Below, in pieces: positions 8,963-16,500 of a stretch of 64,000 bases of DNA (within the stretch, counting starts at the first letter, position 1; each line of letters begins with the position of its first letter). The DNA lies in NCBI RefSeq assembly GCF_004167665.1, contig NZ_SEWE01000026.1, positions 1 to 64,000 of the forward strand. The letters run 5' to 3'. Under the pieces are notes generated by a model. The model was not told where the DNA came from. It saw nothing but the letters and a program-made list of their open reading frames with translations, and ran no database searches. This DNA comes from Hymenobacter persicinus (GTDB taxonomy: Bacteria > Bacteroidota > Bacteroidia > Cytophagales > Hymenobacteraceae). The translations under genes were made by a program, and so were the position numbers.

Positions 8963-8970
8963 CAAAGGTA
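8963..8970 (-). promoter_or_regulatory. -7 box of the isocitrate dehydrogenase-type gene
   Basis: Reads TACCTTTG on the minus strand, matching TAnnTTTG. No clear TTG at the usual distance. It lies 34 bp upstream of ATG 8929 and fixes that start. Confidence 0.5.
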
Positions 8971-9090
8971 CTCAACCCGCTACGGCTATCATTTGCCCGG
9001 GGCGAAAAGATAACCCCCGCGCGGGGCGGGCGGGTGGGCGTTGGTTCAGCCGGCAGTATAAGGCCGCAATTCTGAATAAGCCCTGAAGAC

Positions 9091-9172
9091 GCCCCGGCGC
9101 GGAGCCGGGGCCTAAAGAAAATGTGCTGATGCGCTGCCGGCAGTTTCCTGTCCATCAGCCCATCAGCACATT
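9091..9172. repeat. Two hairpins between YtxH gene and dehydrogenase gene
   Basis: First a GC-rich hairpin, GCCCCGGC (9091-9098) with GCCGGGGC (9104-9111). Then an inverted repeat AATGTGCTGATG (about 9120-9131) with CATCAGCACATT (about 9161-9172). The second resembles the iterated-unit hairpins elsewhere in the window but shares no core with them. Possibly terminates the YtxH transcript. Confidence 0.45.
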
Positions 9173-9189
9173 CCCGGGTCAACGCATTT

Positions 9190-9501
9190 CTAAAGGGTTT
9201 TGCGGGAGTTGATCTGGTTGATCAGCTGATCCACGTCGCCGAGCAGCTGCTCGGCTTTGCTCTTGGCGTCCTGAATCACGCGCTGGCCTTCGCTTTTGGC
9301 AGTGGAGGCCGGGCCGTCGGCGCGGCTGGTGACGAGGTTTTCGGTCAGGTCGGCCAGCACCTCGCGGTACTTTTCGAGCTGGTAGCTGAGCCAGCTACGG
9401 GTTTCGCGCCCCTTTTCCGGAGCGAACAGGAGGCCTACGGCCGCCCCGGTGAGGGCGCCGCCTGCGAAGCACAGAATGCCGGTAGTGGTTTTGCTACCCA
9501 T
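9190..9501 (-). CDS. YtxH domain-containing protein
   Basis: 103 residues from ATG 9501 (MGSKTTTGILCFAGGALTG); the frame is open upstream but a -7 box TATGTTTG sits at 9546-9553, so the longer start would be within the promoter. One Gly/Ala-rich membrane segment (about 8-26), then LLFAPEKGRETR, the conserved junction of YtxH proteins, then a long amphipathic helix likely to form a coiled coil. Family function is unclear; often linked to envelope stress. It lies just downstream of nusB on the same strand. Confidence 0.85.
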   Translation of the reverse strand: MGSKTTTGILCFAGGALTGAAVGLLFAPEKGRETRSWLSYQLEKYREVLADLTENLVTSRADGPASTAKSEGQRVIQDAKSKAEQLLGDVDQLINQINSRKTL

Positions 9502-9545
9502 AATGCGAAAATCGTGGCGTGGAGGAATTTTGGAAAGGAACGGAG

Positions 9546-9553
9546 CAAACATA
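9546..9553 (-). promoter_or_regulatory. -7 box in front of the YtxH gene
   Basis: TATGTTTG on the minus strand, 45 bp upstream of ATG 9501; fits TAnnTTTG. No convincing -33 TTG. Confidence 0.45.
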
Positions 9554-9605
9554 CTCAACGGCGAGCCGGCGGCGCAGGTTGCCTCCGCCAGGCCCACGTT
9601 GTCAC

Positions 9606-10796
9606 TTACTGGTTGTCGAGCAACCCGCGGCCCGACTTGCGGATGGCGCCGCTGGCCGTCAGGTCCTGGGCCAATTTATCGAGAATACCGTTCACAAACT
9701 GCTTGCTCTTGGGCGTGCTGTAGAGCTTGCTGACTTCAATGTATTCGTTGATAGTGACTTTGACGGGAATATTGCGAAACAGATGCATTTCGCAGAGGGC
9801 CATCTTCAGAATAATCTTGTCGATGAGGGCCACCCGCTCCACGTCCCAGTTCTGGGTCGATTCGGCAATAAGCTTCTCGTACTGCTCGTCGGCCTGCAGC
9901 GTTTCTTTGTACAGGGTTTCGGCAAACTCCTTGTCGTCCACCCAGTTGGCCGACAGCGACATCAGCTCCAGCTCGTCGGTAGCCGCCTCGTCGAGCATCT
10001 TGACGGTCTTGAGCACCAGGTTTTTCACCACCGAGCGGTTTTCCTCCCAGTTCAGGTCGGCTTCCTCAATCTGGGCGGGCATGGTTTCGCCCTTGAAAAC
10101 GTAGGTCTTGTAGAGGTGCTTCAGGATTTCCTGATCCTCGGCGTAGTTGCCGGCCGGGGCGGCCAGGTAGCTCTGAAACTCGGCGTCGTTCTTGATTTCG
10201 GTGCGCCAGGCCTTGCGCAGGGCTTCGAGCTCCTCAGTGCCGGTCCACTTCAACGAGCGGCGGATGGTCAGGTCCTGGAGCTGCTTGTTGCTGATGAGCT
10301 TGGCCAGGGCGGCGTTCTGCTCAAAGCGGGTGGTATCGAGCAGGGCTTCCTTGGAGGGCGTGAAGCGGCGGGCCTCACGCTCCTTTTCTTCCTCAATCAC
10401 CCGCAGAATGGCCTCGGGCAGATTGAGCAGGTGGATGTACTGGTCGTGGATGCTCTCGGCCCCGTGCACCATCTGCCCGCCGTAGAACGAGGCGTCCTTG
10501 GCTTTCTGCTTCTGGTAGTACTTGATGGCGTCGGCCACGGCCTCGTTCACCTCTTTGTCGTCGAGCTTCTCGACCTCGGCGCCGCTGCCGGCTTTGTGCC
10601 ACTCCTTGAAGACGGCCTCGGCCATCTTCTGCTGACCTTTCAGCAGTTTACGGTCCTGGGCTTCGGGGGCGTTGAGGTCGGGAGCAAAGGCATCCGCGAT
10701 GAGGTCATTGGCGAGCATGAAATCGGACCCGACAGCCTGATGATAGGCGTACAGGGCCTGCATAACCTTGATGCGGAGCGTGCGACGGTTGAGCAT
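9606..10796 (-). CDS. nusB: Transcription antitermination factor NusB (long form)
   Basis: Binds boxA RNA with NusE (ribosomal S10) to antiterminate rRNA transcription. 396 residues, against about 140 for the E. coli protein. The NusB helical fold is spread: MLNRRTLRIKVMQALYAY at the N-terminus matches the family start, and the C-terminal part (about 265-375) holds DWVDDKEFAETLYKET-like helices and the conserved VERVALIDKIILKMALCEM and IPVKVTINEYIEVSKLYST. The middle insertion (about 40-250, helical and charged) is typical of Bacteroidota versions. Starts with ATG 10796. Preceded by a long perfect inverted repeat. Confidence 0.88.
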   Translation of the reverse strand: MLNRRTLRIKVMQALYAYHQAVGSDFMLANDLIADAFAPDLNAPEAQDRKLLKGQQKMAEAVFKEWHKAGSGAEVEKLDDKEVNEAVADAIKYYQKQKAKDASFYGGQMVHGAESIHDQYIHLLNLPEAILRVIEEEKEREARRFTPSKEALLDTTRFEQNAALAKLISNKQLQDLTIRRSLKWTGTEELEALRKAWRTEIKNDAEFQSYLAAPAGNYAEDQEILKHLYKTYVFKGETMPAQIEEADLNWEENRSVVKNLVLKTVKMLDEAATDELELMSLSANWVDDKEFAETLYKETLQADEQYEKLIAESTQNWDVERVALIDKIILKMALCEMHLFRNIPVKVTINEYIEVSKLYSTPKSKQFVNGILDKLAQDLTASGAIRKSGRGLLDNQ

Positions 10797-10811
10797 TCTG
10801 TTGAGTTGTCG

Positions 10812-10883
10812 GTTGTTAGTTGTTCGTTGTCAGTTGTTAGGTCGTTCAACGATACTAACAACTGACAACGAACAACTAACAAC
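10812..10883. repeat. GTTGTTAGTTGT-type inverted repeat, copy 1 (29-bp perfect arms)
   Basis: Left arm 10812-10840 and right arm 10855-10883 are perfect complements over 29 bp, with a 14-nt loop (10841-10854) that is itself partly palindromic (CGTTCAACG). Arms consist of iterated units such as GTTGTTAGTTGTTCGTTGTC. The core AGGTCGTTCAACGATACTAA (10839-10858) recurs exactly at 13969-13988 in the opposite orientation. Lies between leucine dehydrogenase and nusB. Confidence 0.9.
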
Positions 10884-10886
10884 TCA

Positions 10887-11978
10887 TTAGTAAGTGGACT
10901 TGACTTTGCCCAGGGACGCAATGCGCTCCTCGGCTTGTTTGGTGGCGGCGGCCTGCGGGTGGCTTCCCTCCTGCTCGGCTTTGGCCAGTACCTGGGTGGT
11001 AATGTCGAAAATCTTCTCGGTCTGGTTGAGCGCACCCTGCCGGCTGCTGCCCACCACTTCCGAGTACACGTTGATCAGACCGCCCGCGTTGATCAGAAAG
11101 TCGGGGGCGTACACGATGCCGCGCTCCACGAGGGCCGGGCCGTGCACATCCTCGTTCTTAAGCTGGTTGTTGGCGCAGCCAGCAATAACCTGGCACTTCA
11201 GGCGGCCGATGGTGTCGTCGTTGATGGTGGCGCCCAGAGCGCAGGGCGAGTAGATGTCCACGTCCTGGTCGTAGATTTCATCGAGGCCCACCATTTTGGC
11301 GCCGAAGCGGGTGGCGGCCTCCAGGGCGCGGTCTTCGTAGTAGTCGGTCAGCACGAGGTTGGCGCCTTCCTTCTGCAGGTACTCGAGCAGGTAAGTGCCC
11401 ACGTGGCCCACGCCCTGCACGGCAATGCGCTTGCCCGAGAGGCTATCCGAACCAAACGCCTTCTTAGCGGCGGCTTTCATGCCCATGTACGTGCCGTAGG
11501 CCGTTACCGGCGACGGGTCGCCCGAGCCGCCCATGCTTTCGGGCAGGCCAGCCACGTGCTTGGTTTCCATCCGGATGTACTCCATGTCCTTGGTGGTCAT
11601 GTTCACATCTTCGGCCGTGATATACTTGCCGTTCAGGTTTTTCACGAAGCGGCCAAACTTGCGCAGCAGGGCTTCGGTCTTAAGCGTTTTGGCGTCGCCG
11701 ATGATGACGGCCTTGCCCCCGCCCAGGTTGAGGCCCGAAATAGCGGCCTTGTAGGTCATGCCGCGCGAAAGGCGGAGCACGTCATTCAGAGCTTCGGCGT
11801 CGGAGGCGTAGTGCCACATGCGGGTGCCGCCCAGGGCAGGACCCAGCACCGTGTTGTGGATGCCGATGATGGCCCGCAACCCGGTTTCGTGGTCGTGGCA
11901 GAAGACTACTTGCTCGTGTTGATGCTCGGCAATCTGGCCGAAGACCGACGTGTCGGTCAGGGTTTTGATTTCAACCAT
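10887..11978 (-). CDS. ldh: Glu/Leu/Phe/Val dehydrogenase, probably leucine dehydrogenase
   Basis: Oxidatively deaminates branched-chain amino acids to 2-oxo acids with NAD, the first step of their degradation. 363 residues, the usual length of leucine dehydrogenases. Substrate domain: GPALGGTRMWHY, then SRGMTYKAAISGLNLGGGKAVI with the conserved Lys residues, then ITAEDVNMTTKDM. NAD domain: IAVQGVGHVGTYLLEYL (GxGxxG) near 190, and the CALGATINDDTI / VIAGCANNQL stretch. Starts with ATG 11978. A -7 box TACTTTTG lies at 12073-12080 (minus strand). Divergent from the ABC exporter gene. Confidence 0.9.
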   Translation of the reverse strand: MVEIKTLTDTSVFGQIAEHQHEQVVFCHDHETGLRAIIGIHNTVLGPALGGTRMWHYASDAEALNDVLRLSRGMTYKAAISGLNLGGGKAVIIGDAKTLKTEALLRKFGRFVKNLNGKYITAEDVNMTTKDMEYIRMETKHVAGLPESMGGSGDPSPVTAYGTYMGMKAAAKKAFGSDSLSGKRIAVQGVGHVGTYLLEYLQKEGANLVLTDYYEDRALEAATRFGAKMVGLDEIYDQDVDIYSPCALGATINDDTIGRLKCQVIAGCANNQLKNEDVHGPALVERGIVYAPDFLINAGGLINVYSEVVGSSRQGALNQTEKIFDITTQVLAKAEQEGSHPQAAATKQAEERIASLGKVKSTY

Positions 11979-12009
11979 GGGGGCTGGTAAAAGGGAAATG
12001 GGTGGGAAG

Positions 12010-12038
12010 TTGGAGGGGAGCAGGTTGTTGTATCTTTG
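12010..12038 (+). promoter_or_regulatory. Promoter of the first ABC exporter gene
   Basis: TTG at 12010-12012, spacer 18, TATCTTTG at 12031-12038; matches TTG-N-TAnnTTTG. Transcription would begin near 12045, so translation must start after that. Confidence 0.6.
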
Positions 12039-12072
12039 GCGAGCGGGCTGCGTAGCCTGTTCAATCCGGGTG

Positions 12073-12080
12073 CAAAAGTA
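12073..12080 (-). promoter_or_regulatory. -7 box of leucine dehydrogenase gene
   Basis: TACTTTTG on the minus strand, 95 bp upstream of ATG 11978. The region between is the divergent promoter region shared with the ABC exporter gene. Confidence 0.45.
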
Positions 12081-12164
12081 CCCAATTTTTCCCAGCCGGC
12101 CAGTGAATGCCCTACTATTGTGGCGCGGGCCCAGGGCAGCTCCCCACGCTTCAACTCCTTACCC

Positions 12165-13949
12165 GTGCGCGCTTTAGCCTCCACCGATAAGTATATTTTC
12201 CGCTATAAGTGGCACTTCCTGGGCGGGGTGCTGTTCGTGGCCCTGAGCACGCTGCTGGCCATCTTCCCGGCCCAGATTGTGCGCTATTCCTTCGACCTGG
12301 TCGGGGAAGGCATTGACCTCTACCACCTTTTTGCGGGCACCGCGGCCCAGGACGGCGTCTACTCCCTGTTTGGGCGCAACGTGCTGCTCTACGGCCTGCT
12401 CATCGTGACTATGGCGTTGCTGCGGGGCATCTTTCTGTTTTTCATGCGCCAGACGCTCATCGTGATGAGCCGGCACATCGAGAATGACCAGAAAAACGAG
12501 ATTTTCCAGCATTACCAGTCCCTGCCGCTGAGCTTCTACCGCCGCCACAACACCGGGGATTTGATGTCGCGCATCAGCGAGGACGTAGGCCGGGTGCGCA
12601 TGTACATGGGGCCGGCCATCATGTATTTCCTGCAGCTGGTGCTGCTGTTCGTGCTCATCATTCCGCTGATGCTGATGGTGAACGTGAAGCTGACCCTCTA
12701 CACCCTGCTGCCCTTGCCGGTGCTGAGCGTGAGCATTTTCTACGTCAACAACCTGATTGAGCGCAAGTCCGACGAAATCCAGCGCAGCCTGGCGGCCATG
12801 ACGACGTTCGTGCAGGAGGCGTTTTCGGGCATTCGGGTGCTCAAGTCGTTTGTGCGGGAAGAGGATTCGCACCAGCAGTTCAGCCTGGCCAGCAACGACT
12901 ACAAGGAAAAGTCGCTGAGTCTGAACTTCGTCAACTCCCTGTTTTTTCCCCTGATTCTGTTCCTGATTGGCATCAGCACCATCGTCACGGTGTGGGTGGG
13001 CGGGCAGGAAGTGATTCGTGGCACCATCACCACGGGCAGCATCGCCGAGTTCTTGATTTACGTGAACCTGCTCACCTGGCCCGTTACGGCCCTGGGCTGG
13101 ACCAGTTCCCTGGTGCAGCGCGCCGAAGCCTCCCAGGCCCGCATCAACGAGTTCATGAACCAGAAAACGGACATCGTGAGCCGGCAGAACATCAGCCAGG
13201 AAATCCAGGGCGACATCGTCTTCGACCACGTCTCGTTCACCTACCCCGACACCGGCATTCAGGCGCTCAAGGACGTGTCGTTCCGCATCCGGCCGGGGCA
13301 GACGCTGGCCGTTATCGGCAATACCGGCTCGGGCAAGAGCACGGTGGCCGCCCTGCTCTGTCGCCTTTACGACGTGATGGACGGCGCCATCCAGGTCGAC
13401 AGCGTGGACGTGCGCGACTTTTCCCTGAACTCGCTCCGGGAGCAGATCGGCTACGTGCCCCAGGACGTGTTTCTGTTTTCGGACAGCATCCGCAACAACA
13501 TCAACTTCGGCCTCGATAACCCCACCGAGGAGCGCATGCAGCAGGCCGCCATGGACGCCAGCGTGTACGACAACATCATCCGCTTCCCCGAGGGCTTCGA
13601 CACCAAGCTCGGCGAGCGGGGTATCACGCTTTCGGGCGGACAGAAGCAGCGCGTCAGCATTGCCCGGGCCCTGGTGAAAGAACCTAAAATCCTGATTCTC
13701 GACGACTCGCTGTCGGCAGTGGATACGAACACCGAAAACGCCATTCTCAACAGCCTGCAGCGCATCATGCACAACCGCACCAGCCTCATCATCAGCCACC
13801 GGGTGTCGTCGGTGAAGCTGGCCGACGAAATCCTGGTGCTCGACGACGGCCAGATTATTCAGCACGGCACCCACGAGGCGCTCATGCAGCAGGAAGACGG
13901 ACTCTACCGCGCCCTCTACGAGCGGCAGCTGCAGAGCGAAGAAGCGTAA
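12165..13949 (+). CDS. ABC exporter half-transporter (MdlA-like, degenerate catalytic site)
   Basis: Type I (type IV fold) exporter half: six-helix membrane domain (about 1-330), then ATPase domain. Motifs: Walker A GNTGSGKS (about 385-392), Q-loop YVPQDVFLFS, signature LSGGQKQR (about 489-496), Walker B LILDDSLSAVD (about 508-518), H-loop ISHR. The residue after the Walker B Asp is Asp, not the catalytic Glu, as in the degenerate half of heterodimeric exporters such as E. coli MdlA. The partner is probably the minus-strand exporter at 17960-19741. Start chosen as GTG 12165 (VRALASTDKYIFRYKW), since the promoter excludes the 12036 start; GTG 12120 is an alternative. Substrate unknown (lipid or drug). 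Confidence 0.85.
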   Translation: MRALASTDKYIFRYKWHFLGGVLFVALSTLLAIFPAQIVRYSFDLVGEGIDLYHLFAGTAAQDGVYSLFGRNVLLYGLLIVTMALLRGIFLFFMRQTLIVMSRHIENDQKNEIFQHYQSLPLSFYRRHNTGDLMSRISEDVGRVRMYMGPAIMYFLQLVLLFVLIIPLMLMVNVKLTLYTLLPLPVLSVSIFYVNNLIERKSDEIQRSLAAMTTFVQEAFSGIRVLKSFVREEDSHQQFSLASNDYKEKSLSLNFVNSLFFPLILFLIGISTIVTVWVGGQEVIRGTITTGSIAEFLIYVNLLTWPVTALGWTSSLVQRAEASQARINEFMNQKTDIVSRQNISQEIQGDIVFDHVSFTYPDTGIQALKDVSFRIRPGQTLAVIGNTGSGKSTVAALLCRLYDVMDGAIQVDSVDVRDFSLNSLREQIGYVPQDVFLFSDSIRNNINFGLDNPTEERMQQAAMDASVYDNIIRFPEGFDTKLGERGITLSGGQKQRVSIARALVKEPKILILDDSLSAVDTNTENAILNSLQRIMHNRTSLIISHRVSSVKLADEILVLDDGQIIQHGTHEALMQQEDGLYRALYERQLQSEEA

Positions 13950-13959
13950 TCTGTGTAGC

Positions 13960-14007
13960 TGTCCGTTATTAGTATCGTTGAACGACCTGATAACTGACAA
14001 CGAATAG
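13960..14007. repeat. GTTGTTAGTTGT-type repeat, copy 2
   Basis: Reverse complement of the 10.8-kb element: TTAGTATCGTTGAACGACCT at 13969-13988 is an exact 20-nt match to its core, and the flanks (ACTGACAACGAA) match the arm. The arms have diverged here, so the stem is weaker. Sits between convergent genes. Confidence 0.75.
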
Positions 14008-15147
14008 CTAAGCGCTAAGCATTTCCGCCGCCCGCTTTCCCACCCCGGCGCCCATAGCCACGCCCATGCCGTTGCAGCGCAGGGCCCCGAAGATGCTGGG
14101 CGCTAAGGGCTGCACGATGGGCGCCAGCTCGGCGCCGAAAGCCATAACCCCACTCCAGCGGTAGTCGATGCGGGGGCGCTGGCCGGGCAGGATAACCTCA
14201 GTAATCAGCTTTTCGAGTTCGTGCTGGACCAAGTCAGTCAGGCCGGGCTTGGTGGTGGCTTCGGCAGCGAAGTCGAGGTTACGCCCCCCGCCGAGCAACA
14301 GGCGGTTATCGACCTGGCGGAAATAGTAATAGCCTTTGTCGTAGTGAAAGGTGCCGGGCAGATTCAGGCCGGCAATGGGCTCGGTGACGAGCACCTGCCC
14401 GCGGCCGGGCTGCACGTCGAGGTCGGGGAAAAACTGCCGGCTGAAGGCATTGGTAGCCAGCAGCACCTGCCCGGCTTCGATAGTGGCCTGGGGAGTCTGC
14501 ACGCTGACACCGGTGCCGGTTGGCTCCAGAGCCGTGACCGGGCAGCCGTGCAGCACCACAATGTCTTCCTGCCAGGCCAGTTTCAGCAGGGCGTGCATCA
14601 TGCGGCCGGTGTTGAGCGCGCCCTCAGCCTGATTTTCCAGCATCGTCGTGACCCCGCCCAGGCGCAGGCGCGGCAGCCCGGCGCTGGCGTCGCGGAACGT
14701 GTCGGGCCGCCCGATAACCGGGGCCAGCAGCTCATTGAAGTAACCGATATGGGCCCGGCAGGTCTGGGCCAGCTCCGCTTCCTGAGTTCGAAACAGCTCG
14801 TAGCCGCCCACGGCCTCGTAGCGCAGGGCCGCGTCGCCGAGCAGGCTGCGCAGCAACCCCAGCCCTTCCCAGCGCGCCCGTACCACGTCCAGCAAAGCCG
14901 CCGGGCCGCCCCTTTTTTCCTGTTCCAGCAGCTCGGAAATACTCCCGAAGCAGGCGAAACCGGCATTTTTGGTGCTAGCGCCGTTGGGCAGCATGTCGCG
15001 CTCCAGCACGCAGATGCGGGCCCCGGGCCGGCGGCGCTTGGCGAAGATGGCCGCCGTCAGCCCCACGATGCCAGCCCCCACGACGACCACGTCGAAGCCC
15101 CGCAGAAACTGCTGGTGCTCCCAATAAGAAAAGGCTGGCTGACTCAT
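14008..15147 (-). CDS. FAD-dependent oxidoreductase of the D-amino acid oxidase (DAO) family
   Basis: 379 residues. N-terminal Rossmann FAD-binding motif VVVVGAGIVGLTAA (about 20-33) closed by the Glu of CVLERD; next the ASTKNAGFACFGS stretch that packs against flavin in DAO/glycine-oxidase-like enzymes. C-terminal GGGRNLDF and RWSGVMAFGAELAPIV, ending in GMGVAMGAGVGKRAAEML, another FAD contact. Oxidises an amine or amino acid; the substrate is not predictable. ATG 15147. No co-transcribed partner. Confidence 0.85.
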   Translation of the reverse strand: MSQPAFSYWEHQQFLRGFDVVVVGAGIVGLTAAIFAKRRRPGARICVLERDMLPNGASTKNAGFACFGSISELLEQEKRGGPAALLDVVRARWEGLGLLRSLLGDAALRYEAVGGYELFRTQEAELAQTCRAHIGYFNELLAPVIGRPDTFRDASAGLPRLRLGGVTTMLENQAEGALNTGRMMHALLKLAWQEDIVVLHGCPVTALEPTGTGVSVQTPQATIEAGQVLLATNAFSRQFFPDLDVQPGRGQVLVTEPIAGLNLPGTFHYDKGYYYFRQVDNRLLLGGGRNLDFAAEATTKPGLTDLVQHELEKLITEVILPGQRPRIDYRWSGVMAFGAELAPIVQPLAPSIFGALRCNGMGVAMGAGVGKRAAEMLSA

Positions 15148-15195
15148 GCCTAAAGGTAGTAAGCCGACGGGAGCCCCACGGAACTGCCGCCCACG

Positions 15196-15229
15196 AAAAG
15201 GCCCGAAAACGCCGGAGCATTTTCGGGCC
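15196..15229 (-). terminator. Intrinsic terminator after the small secreted protein gene
   Basis: Stem GGCCCGAAAA (15200-15209) with TTTTCGGGCC (15220-15229); on the minus strand it is followed by TTTTCG. Located 26 bp after the stop of the gene at 15255. Confidence 0.75.
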
Positions 15230-15254
15230 TGCAGGTTCGGAATAGACTAATAGA

Positions 15255-15749
15255 CTACTGCCCCACCGACACGCGGCGCATGCCGCTCCGGGTACCGGCC
15301 GTGCAGTGCACGATGTAGTAGCCCGGCGGCAGGCTGCTCACGTCCAGCACCGTGGATTCGGTGCCGGCAATAACGTCGCGGGTGATGACGGGGCGGCCTT
15401 CGGCGTCGTTGATTTCCACGCGGGTGGGCCCCGTCACGTCGGTGCGCACGGTGAGGCGCTTGGTAAGCGGGTTAGCCTCGGCCCGTACCCGAATGGCATC
15501 GGTGGAAGGCGGGGCCTGCTCCATTTTGCTGGTAATGAGTTCTACCGGGGCAGCTTTGGCTTCCGGCGCCGCGGGAGCGGCGGCCACTACCACAGTCGCA
15601 GGCTTGGCCACGGCCGCCGGCTTGGCTACCGTTTTGGCCGGAGCAGCCTTGGCGGACATTGGCTTTGGGGACTTGCTCTGGGCCGAGGCGGTACCGGCCA
15701 GGGCGAAAGTGCTCAGCAGAAAAGTAAGCGCGAGAGTAGCTGTTTTCAT
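15255..15749 (-). CDS. Small secreted Ala/Pro-rich protein with a type IX-like C-terminal domain
   Basis: 164 residues from ATG 15749 (MKTATLALTFLLSTFALAG), a Sec signal peptide with cleavage after ASA (about residue 23). The middle (about 25-90) is low complexity, rich in Ala, Pro and Lys. The last 70 residues (LTVRTDVTGPTRVEIND..., VLDVSSLPPGYYIVHCTAG, ending GMRRVSVGQ) look like a type A type IX secretion sorting domain, including the SSLPPGYYIV motif and a short basic terminal strand. The longer start at 15791 lies inside the -7 box (15789-15796) and is rejected. Function unknown; possibly surface-attached. Confidence 0.75.
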   Translation of the reverse strand: MKTATLALTFLLSTFALAGTASAQSKSPKPMSAKAAPAKTVAKPAAVAKPATVVVAAAPAAPEAKAAPVELITSKMEQAPPSTDAIRVRAEANPLTKRLTVRTDVTGPTRVEINDAEGRPVITRDVIAGTESTVLDVSSLPPGYYIVHCTAGTRSGMRRVSVGQ

Positions 15750-15788
15750 ACGCGGAGGAAACGTTGGGAAAGGAATTCCCGTGTGGAG

Positions 15789-15796
15789 CAAAAGTA
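15789..15796 (-). promoter_or_regulatory. -7 box of the small secreted protein gene
   Basis: TACTTTTG on the minus strand, 40 bp before ATG 15749. The -33 element is not obvious. Confidence 0.45.
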
Positions 15797-16035
15797 ATTA
15801 AATCCTGACTGGGCCGCCGCAAGCAAAAGGCCTCAACGACGGGCGCCGGCGAACAAAAGGCCTGCCAACCATGCGGAAGCTACAAAAAATTTCGCGGCTC
15901 AACCCTAGTCGGCGGGCGGCAGCCAACGCCCACTTATTGAACAACTTCCCGATTGACACCCCTGGCAAAACCCGGTTTTTCTGCGTTTGACAACGGTATT
16001 TTCCGGGTCAGTTTGCAAAAATATCCGGGCAGAAG

Positions 16036-16067
16036 TTGCGGGAGACGTTGATTCTGCCTTACATTTG
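16036..16067 (+). promoter_or_regulatory. Promoter of the tRNA-Pro pair
   Basis: TTG at 16036-16038, spacer 21, TACATTTG at 16060-16067, 14 bp before the first tRNA. The preceding 15800-16035 shows only a short direct repeat, AACAAAAGGCCT-like at about 15824 and 15853, and no gene. Confidence 0.6.
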
Positions 16068-16081
16068 CAACTCAATTCTCT

Positions 16082-16155
16082 CGGGGTGTAGCGTAGCCTG
16101 GTATCGCGCCAGCATGGGGTGCTGGAGGTCGTAGGTTCGAATCCTGCCACTCCGA
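16082..16155 (+). tRNA. tRNA-Pro (anticodon GGG)
   Basis: 74 nt without encoded CCA. Acceptor CGGGGTG pairs with CACTCCG (one G-T), discriminator A. Anticodon arm CCAGC-ATGGGGT-GCTGG gives anticodon GGG. T-loop GTTCGAATC is canonical. Followed by its own terminator. Confidence 0.95.
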
Positions 16156-16176
16156 CGGAACAGTTTACTGTCAGAA

Positions 16177-16209
16177 AAGCCTCCGAATTTCGGTTCGGAG
16201 GCTTTTTTT
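16177..16209 (+). terminator. Terminator after tRNA-Pro(GGG)
   Basis: Stem AAGCCTCCGAA with TTCGGAGGCTT, followed by seven T (16203-16209). Confidence 0.88.
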
Positions 16210-16256
16210 GGCCGTAAGCAATGAAAGAGTACCTGTGCACTACGCAGCACAGTTTT

Positions 16257-16330
16257 CGGGGTGTAGCGTAGCCCGGTATCGCGCCTGCTTTGGGAGCAGG
16301 AGGCCGCAGGTTCGAATCCTGCCACCCCGA
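16257..16330 (+). tRNA. tRNA-Pro (anticodon TGG)
   Basis: 74 nt. Acceptor CGGGGTG with CACCCCG, fully paired, discriminator A. Anticodon arm CCTGC-TTTGGGA-GCAGG gives anticodon TGG. D-arm and T-arm sequences are nearly identical to the preceding tRNA-Pro, suggesting duplication of one ancestor. No separate TAnnTTTG box is visible between the two. Confidence 0.95.
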
Positions 16331-16350
16331 CGCTAGCCTACTAGGTCAAC

Positions 16351-16386
16351 AAAAAGCCCGCGAAACTTCGGTTTCGCGGGCTTTTT
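16351..16386 (+). terminator. Terminator after tRNA-Pro(TGG)
   Basis: 15-bp perfect stem AAAAAGCCCGCGAAA / TTTCGCGGGCTTTTT with a 6-nt loop. Confidence 0.88.
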
Positions 16387-16500
16387 GGCGTTTAAAGGTT
16401 TTGCTGCTGGCTGCCAGCTCGCTGTAAGATATTCCCCGGCCAAAGCCAATAAAGCGTTTGGGCGGCCCGTTAGGAGCACACTTACCTAACGCATCCTTAT

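Noticed and set aside
9519..10865. 448-residue open frame antisense to nusB
   Set aside because: Shadow frame from high GC, His/Gly/Val-rich low-complexity translation.
12174..14000. 608-residue open frame antisense to the ABC exporter gene
   Set aside because: It mirrors the codon pattern of the true gene and has no domain; high GC gives many long antisense frames.
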